From: Perkinsus chesapeaki
Taxonomy: Eukaryota; Perkinsozoa; Perkinsida; Perkinsidae
Direction: 5' to 3'
Length of the DNA stretch: 64,000 nt
Assembly (NCBI GenBank): GCA_013115145.1
Contig: JAAPAO010000019.1
Location: forward strand, 1-64,000
A program made the position numbers and the translations under genes. The notes below the pieces were generated by a model. The model ran no database searches and was not told where the DNA came from. It worked only from the letters and a program-made list of their open reading frames with translations. Below, in pieces: positions 1 to 11,772 of this stretch (within the stretch, counting starts at the first letter, position 1; each line of letters opens with the position of its first letter).

Positions 1-137
1 CCCGGGGCCCCCGCCCCCCGGCCCCCCCCCGCGGCCCGACCTACAACGCAAAGGGGATATTACCGGCCCCAAAACCCACACCCCCCCCCCCCCGCCCCCC
101 GGGGGGGGGGGGGGGGGCCCCCCCCCCCCCCCCCCAG
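1..137. repeat. homopolymeric G/C edge sequence
   Basis: Long runs of C and G interrupted by a short ordinary stretch near 40-85. This looks like a low-complexity or sequencing/assembly edge artefact. Nothing in it resembles a telomere repeat unit or a coding exon. Confidence 0.7.
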
Positions 138-2880
138 GTACGCCACTGGTTTGTACTGGGCGGTTGCTAGCCGATAGTTGGGACAATTATCGAGATCAGC
201 AGCGCCGCCGACGACGGCGCCGCTTCCATATGGGCTTCACATTATTATCATTCATTTACATGCTTACACTCACGACCATATCAATAATAAATATATATAA
301 TAGTTAATTAATGATACGCGGGGTGTGTTTTGGTGGGTCGGCTGAGATGAGAAAAATTATTACAAAAAAACCTATTACACTATCCGTCATGGGGATTCAG
401 AATATACTTTGCACCGCATGAACTTATCATTAATTACCAAACGAGGACTTCATTTCCCAGTGAACTCGAGTTATGCGCAAAGCACCGTTCATGATAAGAA
501 TCTGTGAAGCAATGTATATGTCGCAAAGTATCGATACCCTTCTATCTCCATGGGTTGTTATTTGAAGTGTTCAGGTAACCAAGCCTTATCTATCTGAAGC
601 CCCCTATCTGATAGTTATGATGAAGCAGGTCTATAGTGTGGATCCAACAACTGGTATTCATCGACTGCCCTCATATGAGTATCGACTCTCCCTTCTACAT
701 TGACAATTGCCCGAATTCGCTCCCGACCTTGCGAAAGTGCCCATACGATAGGGATTGGTCATCTGGTTGGTGTAGATCTCAAAGTTCGATGACATTAGAA
801 ACATTATCTTTAATAGGCTGCTGGCCCTCAGTAGTTATCTTCTTATGGGTATTATACCGCACTGAAGAATAGTGCTCGAATGGTACTACTTTTCACGACA
901 TTATTTAGACTGACTGTGAACTCGTCCAAAAATAAAACCCATTTTCCCCGTCTCGTTACATTTGTTAAAAAGCGCTCCAAGCTGATGCGGGAACGGTCTA
1001 GATATCATAGCGCTAATGGTACATATAACCTAGTATATAGTACATGGCTCACTTTGCTGCACTTTGCAGGTGAGATTGTATTCAGGTATGAAACAAGATC
1101 ATTATTATGTCGAACAGTCCTGTGGCATTGCAGCTGGGTTCCTAATATGTGCCCTGCATAATGCCGGACTGGTAAGTAGTCATTATACTGCCATTGCTGG
1201 TAGACTATCTTGGCCGCTTGAGTTTGGGCTGTAACTGTGTTCTGGTTTGTTTATCGGTGAATCTTCTTGTGCCACGAGTCTGTTGATGATTCTATTTCGG
1301 TATGAGTTCCGTGAATAACTGTCATTTTAATTAGTACTTGATATTTTCACCAATACCAAACCCATTCTCTCATAAGAGAATTAAGGCTGAGTTTGGTATT
1401 GGTACTTGCTGTATTTCCTTGTGCTGTATTTTTTGTGCGCAGTCACCCCAGACGGTAAGCTATACAGTTTCAAGATCCTAGAACATTGGATAACTCAAAT
1501 CCATCGGAAAAAATTTAGTGCATTTAATCCCATTCCAGCCCCGTCTCCGGCCACCTGTGCTTAGCCTACTCGACGTTACCCGACCTCTGCATCATCATCA
1601 TCATTATTAGGTTACGCTTACCTCGACCCCAATGGGTGCCGAGTCCGCCATAAGGAGTATTTTAGGGAGGCCATCAAACGAAAAAGTCTTTTTATTGATG
1701 CCTGTTGGACTGCCCAGCAAGGACGCAACTGTCCCGTAGGACACAATCCCCTCTCGTGATATCATTCATACTTTTCAGGAGGAGAACGTCAGCCAATCGA
1801 AGGCGCTCTGAGCATGACACTATCGCAGTGGTGTGAGTGGCGCAGTTTTTCATTCGAAAGTTGTTTCTTTTTTATTTTTGTTTTTTGTGTTTTCTGGCTG
1901 GTTTGTACTTGTTCACTTTGAGTCATGACAGAGTCGTCGGCGCGCTTTCGGTATTGTCCGCGGCGACCAGTAGGGAGCAAAACGGTTGATGTGATCGTGA
2001 GCGCGAAGAAGCCGATTGAAATATATGTTGAAAAAGTGATGGAGGAGATAATTGAAAAACAGAAATCGAAAGTAAAGTGTTGAAGTGGCATTATTTATAT
2101 TTTGATTTCTAGATTGTTATCCGTGGTACTGGCCAGGTCTGTGGGAGGATAGCCGAACGAGTTGCTAAGTAAGCTAGCGTGTGCAGATCGGGCGAGATCG
2201 CCATGCACCTTTGTGGACATATCTTTATGTGGTTTAGTACTTTATTTTACCAATATGGTTATTGATAGGTGTATTGAGTATTGATTAATTTTCTAAAGCA
2301 TGTCCGACTGACATGAACAAGTATTAGGATTGCTCACAGCATGACAGTTTCCGTGGTGAAGCTTTTATAATAAAAGTGGGTTTCTGTTTCCGAGCCTGGT
2401 CATATACATGATCTAAAAATGGCTAAAATTTTTTTTGTCGAGTTAGAGCGGGGCAAGCTCGATTTATGGGTAATCGAGTATGGCGAATTCAATAGAAAAG
2501 GAATTAGCTCGAAATTCGACATACTTATCGATATTTTTTGCCCGTCCAGACCGCGCATCTCTAGATGTCGCGTACTGTAGATTGTTGATTTTTCTACTAG
2601 GAAATCTATGGTACATAAGTTATCACGTATGAGCACCCGCCGAGTACGCATATAGATCTTCGTTGTTAATTAATTATATACAGTGACCGATATGTAGAAC
2701 TGTAAGCATTATAATTCTACACATAGGGACTATAATAATATGTAAATAACCACCTGTGGAGATATGGCATAACCAATACATGCAGAACCCAATAGAAAAA
2801 GGAACTAGCTCTAAATTTTCGTATTGCTTGTCAAAATTTTGGCGCATCCAGGCCGCGCATTTGTGGTTGTGGCGTACTGT
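138..2880. other. gene-poor stretch with small repeats
   Basis: I see no exon here with a recognisable protein family. Short open frames occur on both strands but lack convincing composition and flanking splice signals. The stretch holds a 13-bp perfect inverted repeat (1349-1361 with 1391-1403) and one copy of a diverged direct repeat (2490-2582, partner at 2788-2883). The region is AT-richer than the coding parts of the window. Confidence 0.55.
1349..1403. repeat. 13-bp perfect inverted repeat (stem-loop)
   Basis: The arm at 1349-1361 is perfectly complementary to 1391-1403, with a second small palindrome (1365-1380) inside the loop. It may be a foldback element or a structured transcript end. 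No coding gene adjoins it. Confidence 0.6.
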
Positions 2881-2883
2881 TAT
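2490..2883 (+). repeat. diverged direct repeat pair, about 95 bp each
   Basis: The segments 2490-2582 and 2788-2883 share the same order of words (an AATAGAAAA-GGAA-TAGCTC block, a CCGCGCAT block and a GCGTACTGT block) with many substitutions and small indels. This is an old tandem or dispersed duplication. I did not find a third copy in the window. Confidence 0.5.
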
Positions 2884-2884
2884 A

Positions 2885-3273
2885 TGTATGCGACAAGCGA
2901 ATCCGAGTTTTTCGCTCTCCCCGTCAGGTATGCCCTTCGACGCCTTCCTCCTAATCATGGTTTTCGTTATAAAATTGATATTGCTGCCGACTCCGATGTA
3001 GCCCAAGACACTCAGGAGTTCTTACTTGAGTTCGACCCTGATAGTGGCAGAGATGTGCTGCGATCTGTGCCTAAGAAGACCGCAGAAGTTCCTAGGGTGA
3101 CCTTAGTCACTATTGCACGTTAAAAGCTGTCCCTGTTTTTGTGTTACTCAATTCACCCCTCAGTGCCGAGTCGATGTTCTTGAATGGCTCTCTAGTAAGA
3201 CTATCGGCGGTCAGAACAGGCGTCAGTGGCATGGTGTCGTTGAGAGACTCAGTGTCATCTAGGCCACGGTTGA
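2885..3273 (+). CDS. candidate exon pair of an unidentified protein
   Basis: The frame across about 2930-3100 encodes an acidic, well-mixed peptide (motifs HGFRYKIDIA, FLLEFDPDSG) and ends near a possible donor. The segment after a pyrimidine-rich acceptor near 3161 continues with an equally plausible peptide (RVDVLEWLSSKT, QWHGVVERL). The composition is protein-like, but I recognise no family, start codon or stop. It could be the 3' part of a separate gene or a decayed mobile element. It is probably not part of the methyltransferase downstream, which has its own start at 3820. Confidence 0.3.
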
Positions 3274-3819
3274 AGGTCAGCTCTGGTGCCATCAAAAGGC
3301 TTGGCACTTCACCGCGGGCCGGATGGATGTAGGCCAATGACCAGCAACACTCCGCGCTATACCTTATCGTTTGTATCATCTAGCCTCGCGGGAATATGCT
3401 CCTCGATGATCAAAAGAGTCTCCTAAAGCGGAGATGGGCCGGAAATATGAATATAAAATGTTCCTCGATTGAAAAGAAAGCGACTAGTGTGTTTCGTCTT
3501 AAGGCATTTGGTTTTCTGCTATGGTTTCCTGAGTATCACGTATGACATGTATAATCGAAATGTGTATCGGTGTAGTATCGGTTATACTGTATGGTATCTG
3601 CCCCGAGGATGATTAAACATATAGTACTTTTTACAATTGATCTCCCAACATGGTCTACCTTACGATGATTCTTTTTTTGCCCTATGGTTGGAATCCCCTA
3701 ATATAGCTGACTGCATAACGCTTATTAGGAAAGGGTAACAATTATATCTTCATCACTATTTTACCTATTTACATTTCTATTAGAATGATAAGCGTCTTAT
3801 ACTTCTGGTGCGTTGAAAC

Positions 3820-6519
3820 ATGAAGCTTAACCGATGCCTTAATGACAGATTCAAGACAGACGTGGAGAACTCCTCCGACTTTGCTGGTTTGCCACCTGTT
3901 CTGTGTAATGTGACATCCGAGGATAGCGCCAGGAGCTCCCCGATGGCTGTGGCGTTGGTCGACCCGAAGAAGACGGTTGTTTACGGTAAAATAATCGATA
4001 TCGATCCGTAAGTGAAGACGGAACATACTCGTCGATGGGGCGGAGGACAGTTAAATTTTTCGGACCATGTTGGTCTTCCGTGTTTTAAGTAGTATAAACC
4101 CCCCCGCAAAATAATAGAACATTCGGTTTATTCGCAATAACTAACGAAATACGACGAGTTAGGAGCTGTCACAGGTATCATTTATCCAGCGTATATGAGA
4201 CCTGTGACAGTGATATGCTAAATAGTTGACTCACAAAATTTCAGCTCCTTTTATTTTGCAGGGGGTTTATTTTCGGGGAGGCATTCTAGCCCTCACTCGC
4301 TCGATTCTTAGGAGCAGAGGAATTGATATGCTTGTTGTTGTTGTGTGTTAGATACTGTATATTCGATAACCGTTTTATAGTGCACACCATAGAGAAGGCT
4401 CTCCACCGTAGGGAGAGGTATTTCGCGAACGATTCTATCGGCAACTCTATGAGCTATAGATTATTCCACGGTGAAGCTGATGGCATTCCTGGACTCTATA
4501 TCGACAAGTAAGGGGGAATTACCCAGACCGCTTGGGATGGTCGTAGAGCTTGTTTTATTATTTATGCGAAATCGATTTGCGTGTAGATTTGCGAATGCGG
4601 GCGTTCGAGAGGTCTTGGCCTGTTATTGAAATTAATCCTAACTGTTTAGACTGCACTTCTTTGGACCTTTCAGACTTCAATTTAAGATTTTATTATTATG
4701 AAACCGTCTTTAATGTCATACTGTGCACCATAATCGACTTGAATGTTGCGCCCTTAACTTTTATAGAAACCCATAAAATCCCGCTCTGTGTTCAACACTG
4801 TCGAATCTTTAATGCAAAAGGGTTGGTCTGCGCCTACAGTTTTTTGGTTAGTCTTTCTGGGGGATTGTGACACAGTTTGCATTTGCTATCAGGTTTGTCG
4901 GTTCACCCTGTCCCGCTGTGGTGATGCATCTATCCCATGTTGGTTTGGAGGGTTATCTCTTTTCCTTCATCAAAGCCATAGAGAAGGTGCACTGCACAGC
5001 CGAGCCCACCACAGCGCTCTTCGTTCGCTGTGACAGCAGCGCCGGCAAACCGGCTTACACAGAGGTGATCACACTGTTGTTTAGGGATCTAAGGATTCAT
5101 GTCAGTTGATACGACCGTCCAGTCTCGGTCACGACAGCGCTGGTGATAGCAGAAATGTTATTATTAATGAAGATGGCGTTCTTATGGTCGTAGATATTAC
5201 CAATGAACCAGGTAAGCAAGCGACTACTCCTATGCTGGAGGCAAGTTGCTTATTTCGTTAAGTGCTAAATTCTCAGTTCTCTCAGCTTAGCTGTCAGGAC
5301 CCTTAGCTATTGGTCGGATCAATTTGACCCCGCCTACTAGTGCTTTTAATATCGTTATACATATCCTATATCTGCATTAGACCTCTGCCTGATACAACGA
5401 AGCATCGTACCGTCCCTCTCAGGTTACCTATTGAGTCGCCGTTCAGATCGGTCAGCCCTTCGTAAATTGGTAGCGACTACAGCAGCGTGTGCATCAACAC
5501 CCTTCTCTATACTAGACCTCTACAGCTCCTCTGGCTCCTATGGTATACAACTGCTGCAGTCAGCCAATGCCAAAGCTACAGTGAGTAAACCACAGTGATG
5601 GAATGTTTGTTGCCTGCCTTCCTCCGATATACTCCTATAGCCAAATCATAATGAAAAGGTGCTTTTTAAACCAAAGGAAGGTATTTTTTACTATCACTTT
5701 GGTCATATTAGATTTTGTAGCACAGACAGAAAACCACCGGCTGTAATCTCACCGTAATTCATCAACGTGTGTAGACGGTCCCCTGCATGCGGTCCGACTT
5801 CGCTCTGTCGCTTGTTTTATGTATAGCGTTATCCGTTGAATTGTGTCGAAGAAAACGTAAAGTAGGCAACTGGAGTTCTGCGAAGTTTACTTTCGGGGAC
5901 AACTTGCAGCATGGAAGTTTTCAGGCCACCTGTGTTGATCAAGACAGCGAGCTTCTTCGACTTGGCGAGCTCAGTTGCGAGGAGAATGCCATTCGCAAAG
6001 GCAAGATACGTTTCGTAGGCTGCCATATAGGTCGCCAGCTCCAAATCATTGTGGACAGGTTCACGGCAGAGTGGCGCCGTTCCTGGAGACCTTACCTCAT
6101 AATTCGCTCTATAATGTCATTGTTATCGACCCGCCCAGCATCGCCGACAAAACAGAAAGGAAGTCCAAAAGTCAGCGCGCCTCACTTGAACCTATCCCAC
6201 TTGTATCGATTAGATGCCAAGCTGCATAGCATCGAAACTGTAGTGAAGAAGGCCGCAGGTCATTTGGCACCTCGTGGCCTGTTGTACGTCACCAACGGCG
6301 ATAACGCTGGCATCAGCTCTGGACAACTCGCTGGGGCAGTTGGTCGGGTGTGCACTTGACATCCTAAGTATCTCTGTATTAGGTCGAGCCTTGGCCGCTG
6401 CGGAGAGACCGAGAGCCACGGTCATTGCCCGAGGCTTCCCGGACTACCGAGATCATCCTGTCCCTCTTGCACTACATGACTCAGGCGGTTTTTGTTCTTT
6501 AACGCTCGAAGTGGAGTAG
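3820..6519 (+). CDS. RlmI-type SAM-dependent RNA methyltransferase, 9 exons
   Basis: Predicted class I SAM methyltransferase of the RlmI/RlmK (COG1092) type, which methylates C5 of cytosine in large-subunit rRNA in bacteria. Exons consistent in phase: 3820-4007, 4352-4507, 4893-5064, 5106-5211, 5423-5580, 5925-6014, 6059-6170, 6214-6342, 6383-6519. The sum is 1248 nt, or 415 aa, close to the usual 390-400. Visible landmarks in order: a PUA-like start, the linker motif LFHGEADGIPGLYID, the FLDQR-equivalent (GYLLSRRSD), motif I (ILDLYSSSGSYG), the acidic SAM-ribose position (ATCVDQD), the motif IV block VIVIDPPS, and a terminal GFPDYRDHPV segment. Introns are mostly 40-44 nt, but the second (4008-4351) is longer and carries a foldback element. 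The canonical catalytic Cys of the TCSCS motif is not obvious: the equivalent reads YVTNGDN, so catalysis is uncertain. The next gene starts 305 nt downstream on the same strand. Confidence 0.8.
4094..4269. mobile_element. foldback/MITE-like element inside an intron
   Basis: Terminal arms 4094-4113 (TAAACC...GCAAAATAA) and 4251-4269 are reverse complements apart from extra C residues. A nested second inverted repeat has perfect 11-bp arms at 4166-4176 and 4200-4210, plus a shorter pair (4161-4167 with 4243-4249). The element has no coding capacity, as expected of a non-autonomous foldback. Its right arm contains a TTTTGCAG sequence that could act as a cryptic splice acceptor. Confidence 0.6.
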
Positions 6520-6823
6520 CAATTGATGCATGCTGATACATGTAGCTGAAAGCTTCCTGGCTGCCCTTAATTGCCCATAAGGTTTCTGCTGCAATGTTTC
6601 TGCGTACTTATTACTTGCTTTTGGTTTGCAATTGTGGCCTCCATCTACAACTGAGTCCTGAAATTTTCTCATCGAATCGCCATAGCTTTCTATACTCTTG
6701 TAGTAGTACTTTAGCGTATATAGTCTTCAACACAGGAAAGAATTTCACCCGAATTTTCCCGGTCAGCGGTGACCACAAGCGCTTGAAAGTTTAGTAATAG
6801 CGGTTCTTGCTCCCTCATCGGAC

Positions 6824-9733
6824 ATGTTGCTCCCGGAGGGCTACACCATCTCTGGAGGTCTATTCTTCTTCTTTCTCCTGGGTTACGTCTCCCTGACACT
6901 GGCCTGTGTCATGGGCACGCACCTGGCCTACAAGCAAGCGGCTCTCTGTGATACAACCAGAATCATCAAAACTGTTGGTAAGAGACGCTCCATGAGCGCC
7001 TCGATCACGCTTGCGCGTCAGGTCACATCCCTGCCTCATGGAGGGCATTCGCCCGTCCATCACCAGATACTATCAATTACAAACTGATTATGGTAAGTAC
7101 ACTCAATTTCAAGATGCCTCCGGTGGTTGTGGTATCTTACGGAATATCAGATCGTATTTCCGATGATGTCCCAGTGAACTACAAGAGATACACTTTAGGT
7201 TCCGATTTCCACCGGGTACATACAGGGTGATGCGAGAAAAGGGCCCATTTCTCTATGTAACGATTTTTCTGTTCAACCATTACTCAGAGCCTAATTCGAA
7301 TATCGCAGTGGTTGATGAGGCATTAGAAAGAGGTCACCAACAGCTTCAAGTTGGTACCTTACTTCACTCGTAAATCTCACGCGCCAAAAAATATGAGCCA
7401 TGGGCCCCTTTTCTCGCATCACCCTGTATTTTCCTTTCTTCCATTACTCATCACTAGTAAGATATACTCAAATAGGAGGCGGACCAGGAATACCTTTTCT
7501 GGGGTTCCTGAACTAACCCTTACCTGGTCGGCCTCACCTGTCTTTCAGGTAATGGCCTGGACAGTGGTCCCCATGAGGTTCGCCTTGGCCACAATGCTCC
7601 ACTTCGCAGCAATCCTTATCAGCTGCGTGCCTTCAGAAAGGCTTCTTGTAGCTGTTATACCGCTGTCTGCTAAGATCGTCCTTCGCGTTTTCGGTAACCC
7701 ACTCTCCGCTGTACAATGTGATCAGCATTTCAGGGCTGGATGTCCGTCAACACGGGCATCGTCTCTCCCCGATGGAAGCGCCAACAATTGCGGCGAATCA
7801 CGTATCTTATTTCGATATTTACGTAACAAATCATCAACCCGAGACGATCCTTCAGAGTGCGTTCCATAGGTCCTTCAAAGTTGCGGAGTAGCCCCTCTGT
7901 CCTTCGTTGCCAAGAGTGCGGTTGAAGACATGTATATCATCGGCCATCTCGCTCGAGCTTTCGACTGTGTGTAAGATGTTTCTCTATATCCGATTCACGC
8001 TTAGTCTTATCAAAGCTGCCTCGAGCGCTCGGCCGTCTTCGTATTTTGGCAGACGGGAAAATTTTGAGGGGAATTTTTTGTGCTCCCGCGGCGAGGGAGT
8101 TAATTCATGATCCCGATTTTACGAGAAATTAAGAGGGAGGCCAACGAATCTCCCGCGCTACCTCAAGCTGTGTTGGAACTGCATTACAGTATCTTTGCAC
8201 CCAGGCATGAAACGGTTGATCGATTTACATATTCTTCCTTGCTGTGTCTTCTAGTACTACGCTACAAAATTTTATGGTCGTACACTCAGTAGTTGACGAG
8301 AAATAGTTAGAAAACGTAATATTCTATTTCATTGGGGAGGGCTGTAGATGAAACTCGGTAGTTGAGTCTCCTAAAGACTCTCCTTGGTAGTTGCCTAGCT
8401 CCCACGAAGTTTCTACAGCAAAGGGAAGCCCCTTGGAATTCCACCATTCCTCAGTCGGTTTTATTATCACTTGCAACTATTTCACCACTCAGGTTCGTCA
8501 GCCGTGGAAAGTGTCCGGAAGAACGGAAGCATGTTGTTGATAAAATTAGAAAGAAGCAAGAACGTAAGGATCCAACTTACCATTAAGATCACATCCTTTG
8601 GTTGCTATATATCGCTTCCTCGGCCCAACAGAGGACATCGAGCATACTATTCTATACTAGTACTGTACTGCATGTCCAGTATTAAGTGTCTCTACGCTCT
8701 TGGGTGTATTAATTGGCTCCACCATGGATGGATTGGATAGAAGCCGTATTCTATACTGTATAATTTCAACCAATAATTTTATAAAACTCACGTTCTCGGC
8801 TGTCTCTAACTCAAGAACTTGAAGCTGTTCCATCTTTTGTCTCCTACGTTACTATGATCGGCCATCAATACGTCATTGTTGCGAAACAGTCAGACGTATT
8901 GGTAACCATTGGTTAGAGGCGGGATGTGAAATCGCTCCGGGCGACTCCCGTCAGCTCTTCCCTGCTCGCTAGAGCGGGACTTCATTGCACGCCCGAACAT
9001 CCTGATGGACGATAACTTGTAGACTTGTGCATCTCATTCCCTATATCTACATTTATGCTATTTTATATTCTTCAAGAGTGACTCTTGAATGAATAAGATA
9101 TTTAATAAGTTATATATTCGAATCTTTTCATTCCATTTGTTTCCACTGAAGGGTAGCTTCTTCCCGTTAGGTGTCATAAACGGCGCCACTAGATTCCAAC
9201 TATGCGTTTTTCCCGAAGGAACTACCACCAACGGCCGATCGGTGATGAAGTTCCGAAAGGGAGCCTTCGAAAGCCTCCTCCCAGTAGGACGCCCACCTTC
9301 GCCAACCCACAATGCATTGCTCAGGTTCAGCCGGTAAGGCTCGACTATACTTCTGATCACTCTAGTTACACCTGTCTGGATTTACTCTATCACATGCTGC
9401 TCCATCTCGCAATCGCTTCCATAGAGGACGTCTATTGCGACGTCTACTGGCTTCCCAAGGTTCGTTCGCCAATTCGTTGGTGATCCATCTCAATGGTTCT
9501 CAGGTTGGTGACTCGGGCACAACTTGGACGGGAGAGGGAATCGCCAACAAGGCTCGACTGGAGATTGCTAGAGCATGCGATAGGCAGGATTCTTTGTGGC
9601 GTTCGTGCTGTTATGTCATCTTAGGCATCTGATCTTGGACGATAATGCCTCTTTGGAAGGCCACTATGAGATAACTAACTTCCTGTTGAATGCTAAGACT
9701 GCTTTATCTTCCAGCCATATCAAAAGTGATTAA
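6824..9733 (+). CDS. LPCAT/AGPAT-like membrane acyltransferase, multi-exon
   Basis: PlsC-family glycerophospholipid acyltransferase, probably LPCAT-like, acting in the ER membrane on lysophospholipids. The first exon (6824 to about 6975) holds a start and a strong hydrophobic segment (GGLFFFFLLGYVSLTLA). Exon 7549-7693 holds a second membrane region. Exon 7734-7856 carries motif I NHVSYFDI (NHxxxxD). Exon 7892-7970 carries FVAKSAVED and the entry to the third block. The exon ending at 9283 carries FPEGTTTNG, and after a 41-nt intron (9284-9324) the next begins with VQPVRLDY, the fourth conserved block. The last exon, 9625-9733, gives the stop. Phases agree between 7549 and 7970 and across 9284-9324. 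Connections from 6975 to 7549 and from 7971 to about 9136 are unresolved. A TIR element (7223-7426) lies in the first gap. Confidence 0.75.
7223..7426. mobile_element. Tc1/mariner-like MITE with TA target duplication
   Basis: Arms of about 26 bp, 7223-7248 (starting CAGGGTGATGCGAGAAAAG) and 7400-7426, are reverse complements with a single inserted C. The unit is flanked by TA on both sides (7221-7222, 7427-7428), as expected for a TA-targeting transposase. It is 204 bp long with no coding capacity. It lies within an intron or unresolved part of the acyltransferase gene. Confidence 0.7.
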
Positions 9734-10908
9734 CTTTTTTGAAATCGGATTTCTCATTCGAGTGTTGTGTCGAAAGTTTCAATTCTTCTCGTTACTCTTC
9801 GCTTATGGAAATACCCCGCATCTGTCGTTCCTTGCGCCACTGTAATTAATTTTTTCTACGGCCATGTTGCGAGCGGCGACTTTTGTGTTTCTTTCAAGAT
9901 TTTGAAAAGTGTCCAAACTGTTATACTATGAAATTGAACTCGTAAAGAAGAAATAATCTAAACTTGTGTAGTAAATTTGTAATAATACTGTAACTTCTAG
10001 CATTTGTATACTACAAACATCTACCACTTGTTCTACTATACAACATATCATACAGTGATGCTACCGAGATGCCCATTCGTGGTTGCCCTGTCGAACAGGG
10101 TGCCACAGTCAACGAGGGTAGAGGCAACCCTTAAGGGGCTCCTGAATGTAGATACGTCCATGGGATCGTGGATGACGCTGTTCTGCAACATGAACTTAGA
10201 TAAGCAGCATGACGTGATATTCGATCGTCCTAAGTTACCGAACCCACGATGCCAGGGGCTTTCGTTGTTTTAGTCAGAGATCTTTCGGAGGAATGGTATT
10301 CGACAAGTCACAAATTCTCAAGATCAGCAATATATGAAATAAGAAACTGTGAAGAGTTTTTTATCCGAGTTTAAACGGCCATAAAAGCCTGGTGAAGCAC
10401 ATGATGCGCTGAATAATTTATTTCGTAAATAGTATAAGTTGTTCCACTGAGTGTTTTGTATTTCCGAAATCTACATGGTTTCAGGGATATGGGATTTAAA
10501 ACCTTTATGTGGGCATGAACGCGACGTTCCTGCCACATACCACAATGATGTGCATACATGAAAACATACATAAATCCCAAGCATACGAAGCCTCGGCAAG
10601 GAGTTCTTAAATGTTTTATCTGCCACTCCTGCTGTTCCTCATTTTTGTAGATATTGTCTGCCTCATCACATGCTGACTAATAAACATTACCGATGCTTAT
10701 TAAGTGTACTGTAAAGTATTCATGTAAACCAACTCACTGTTCGACGTTAGTTTATCATTAATTACAAGTTCATATAACAATCCGTAATTTAGTGTTATAC
10801 AGCAGTGATGCGCACTACTTGTTGTGTTAATAACATTATTAGTTGCGTTGTTCAATTTAAGGTGTTATCCAATTTCATAGGATAATCTCAATCTCTTGCA
10901 GTTCGCCA
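9734..10908. other. AT-rich intergenic region
   Basis: This region separates the acyltransferase from the RAP1-type gene. A frame at about 10055-10273 encodes a peptide of ordinary composition (GSWMTLFCNMNLDKQH), but I see no family, splice context or partner exon and do not call it a gene. The rest is AT-rich with no recognisable signal. Confidence 0.45.
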
Positions 10909-11408
10909 ATGACACAGCGACCTTGCGGCGACGGTGAGTTCTGGTTTGAGGAGCAGATCCACAGGGAGATGGATGCTGGCCGGCATTCGTACAGCCTGGT
11001 GGAGGATGTCCGGCTGGAGCAGAGGGTGAAGGAGATATGCCGGCGGGCCAGAGTGAGGGGGGAGAAGCCACCTCGCATAAAAGGGGACAGCCTATGGCGG
11101 CGCATCGAGGAGGAAGGTGAGCTAATATTACAGGAACCATGAGTTACTTTCATATTCTAGGACTCCTACCTGGCCGGACCTGGCAGAGTATGAAGGAGCG
11201 CTGGAAGAAGCACATCTGTCCAGCCATAGAGGAGCGTTACCAGCAGCTTCGAGCTCAAGGCAAGATACCGGCTGAGCAGGAGAGGGCAGCAAGCGAGCGC
11301 CTATCTGAGAGTGGCGATAGCGAACTCACTGATGAGACATCAGACAGCGAATCTGAGAGTGAATTTGAGGGTAAAGAAAGCGAGAGTATAGTGCGTTTGC
11401 AGTATTGA
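10909..11408 (+). CDS. RAP1-type Myb domain protein
   Basis: Two exons (10909-11116 and 11161-11408, intron 44 nt) give a protein of about 151 aa. Residues from about 25 to 100 match the RAP1 Myb fold (Myb_DNA-bind_2, as in human TERF2IP): a helix block RHSYSLVEDVRLEQRV, then GDSLWRRIEEEG, then LPGRTWQSMKERWKKHI, which corresponds to the family signature H-[ST]-W-Q-S-x-K-x-R-Y-x-K-H. The tail is Ser/Glu/Asp-rich. RAP1 proteins act at telomeres and as transcription regulators, but a telomere role here is inference. The N-terminal BRCT domain of classical RAP1 is absent unless encoded upstream; an AG acceptor lies just before the start. The next gene begins 365 nt downstream. Confidence 0.7.
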
Positions 11409-11772
11409 TTTCAGAGGCTCTGAGCGCAGCGGCACCGGCGCGGGATGGTGCCTCTCCCATCCCGATGGATGACGGTCCGCTGAGATGAGCCTTGTTGGAG
11501 TGCATCTATAATTGTGCGACGAAAGAGCACGAAAAAGCAGCCTTGAATTGCCCCTGGTCGACGCGCTGGGCTGGCACATTGCTCAATGACAGTTCTGCAT
11601 CAGATCGCCGACTTGCGTTCAAGTCAAGCTCAAGTGCTCGTTTGGAACCCTCTTTGCCGGAATGTCGGTGTTATATACTTGAACCAATAGGATGCTAAAT
11701 CCGGCTTGAAGGCCGAATTCGGAAACTCGCTTTCACTCGGAAGTTGCCGTAATAGGCCATTACTTGTTTTTA

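Noticed and set aside
5787-6359. A single 190-codon frame in the methyltransferase
   Set aside because: It runs through short introns. The family motifs require three frame changes, all explained by 40-44 nt GT-AG introns.
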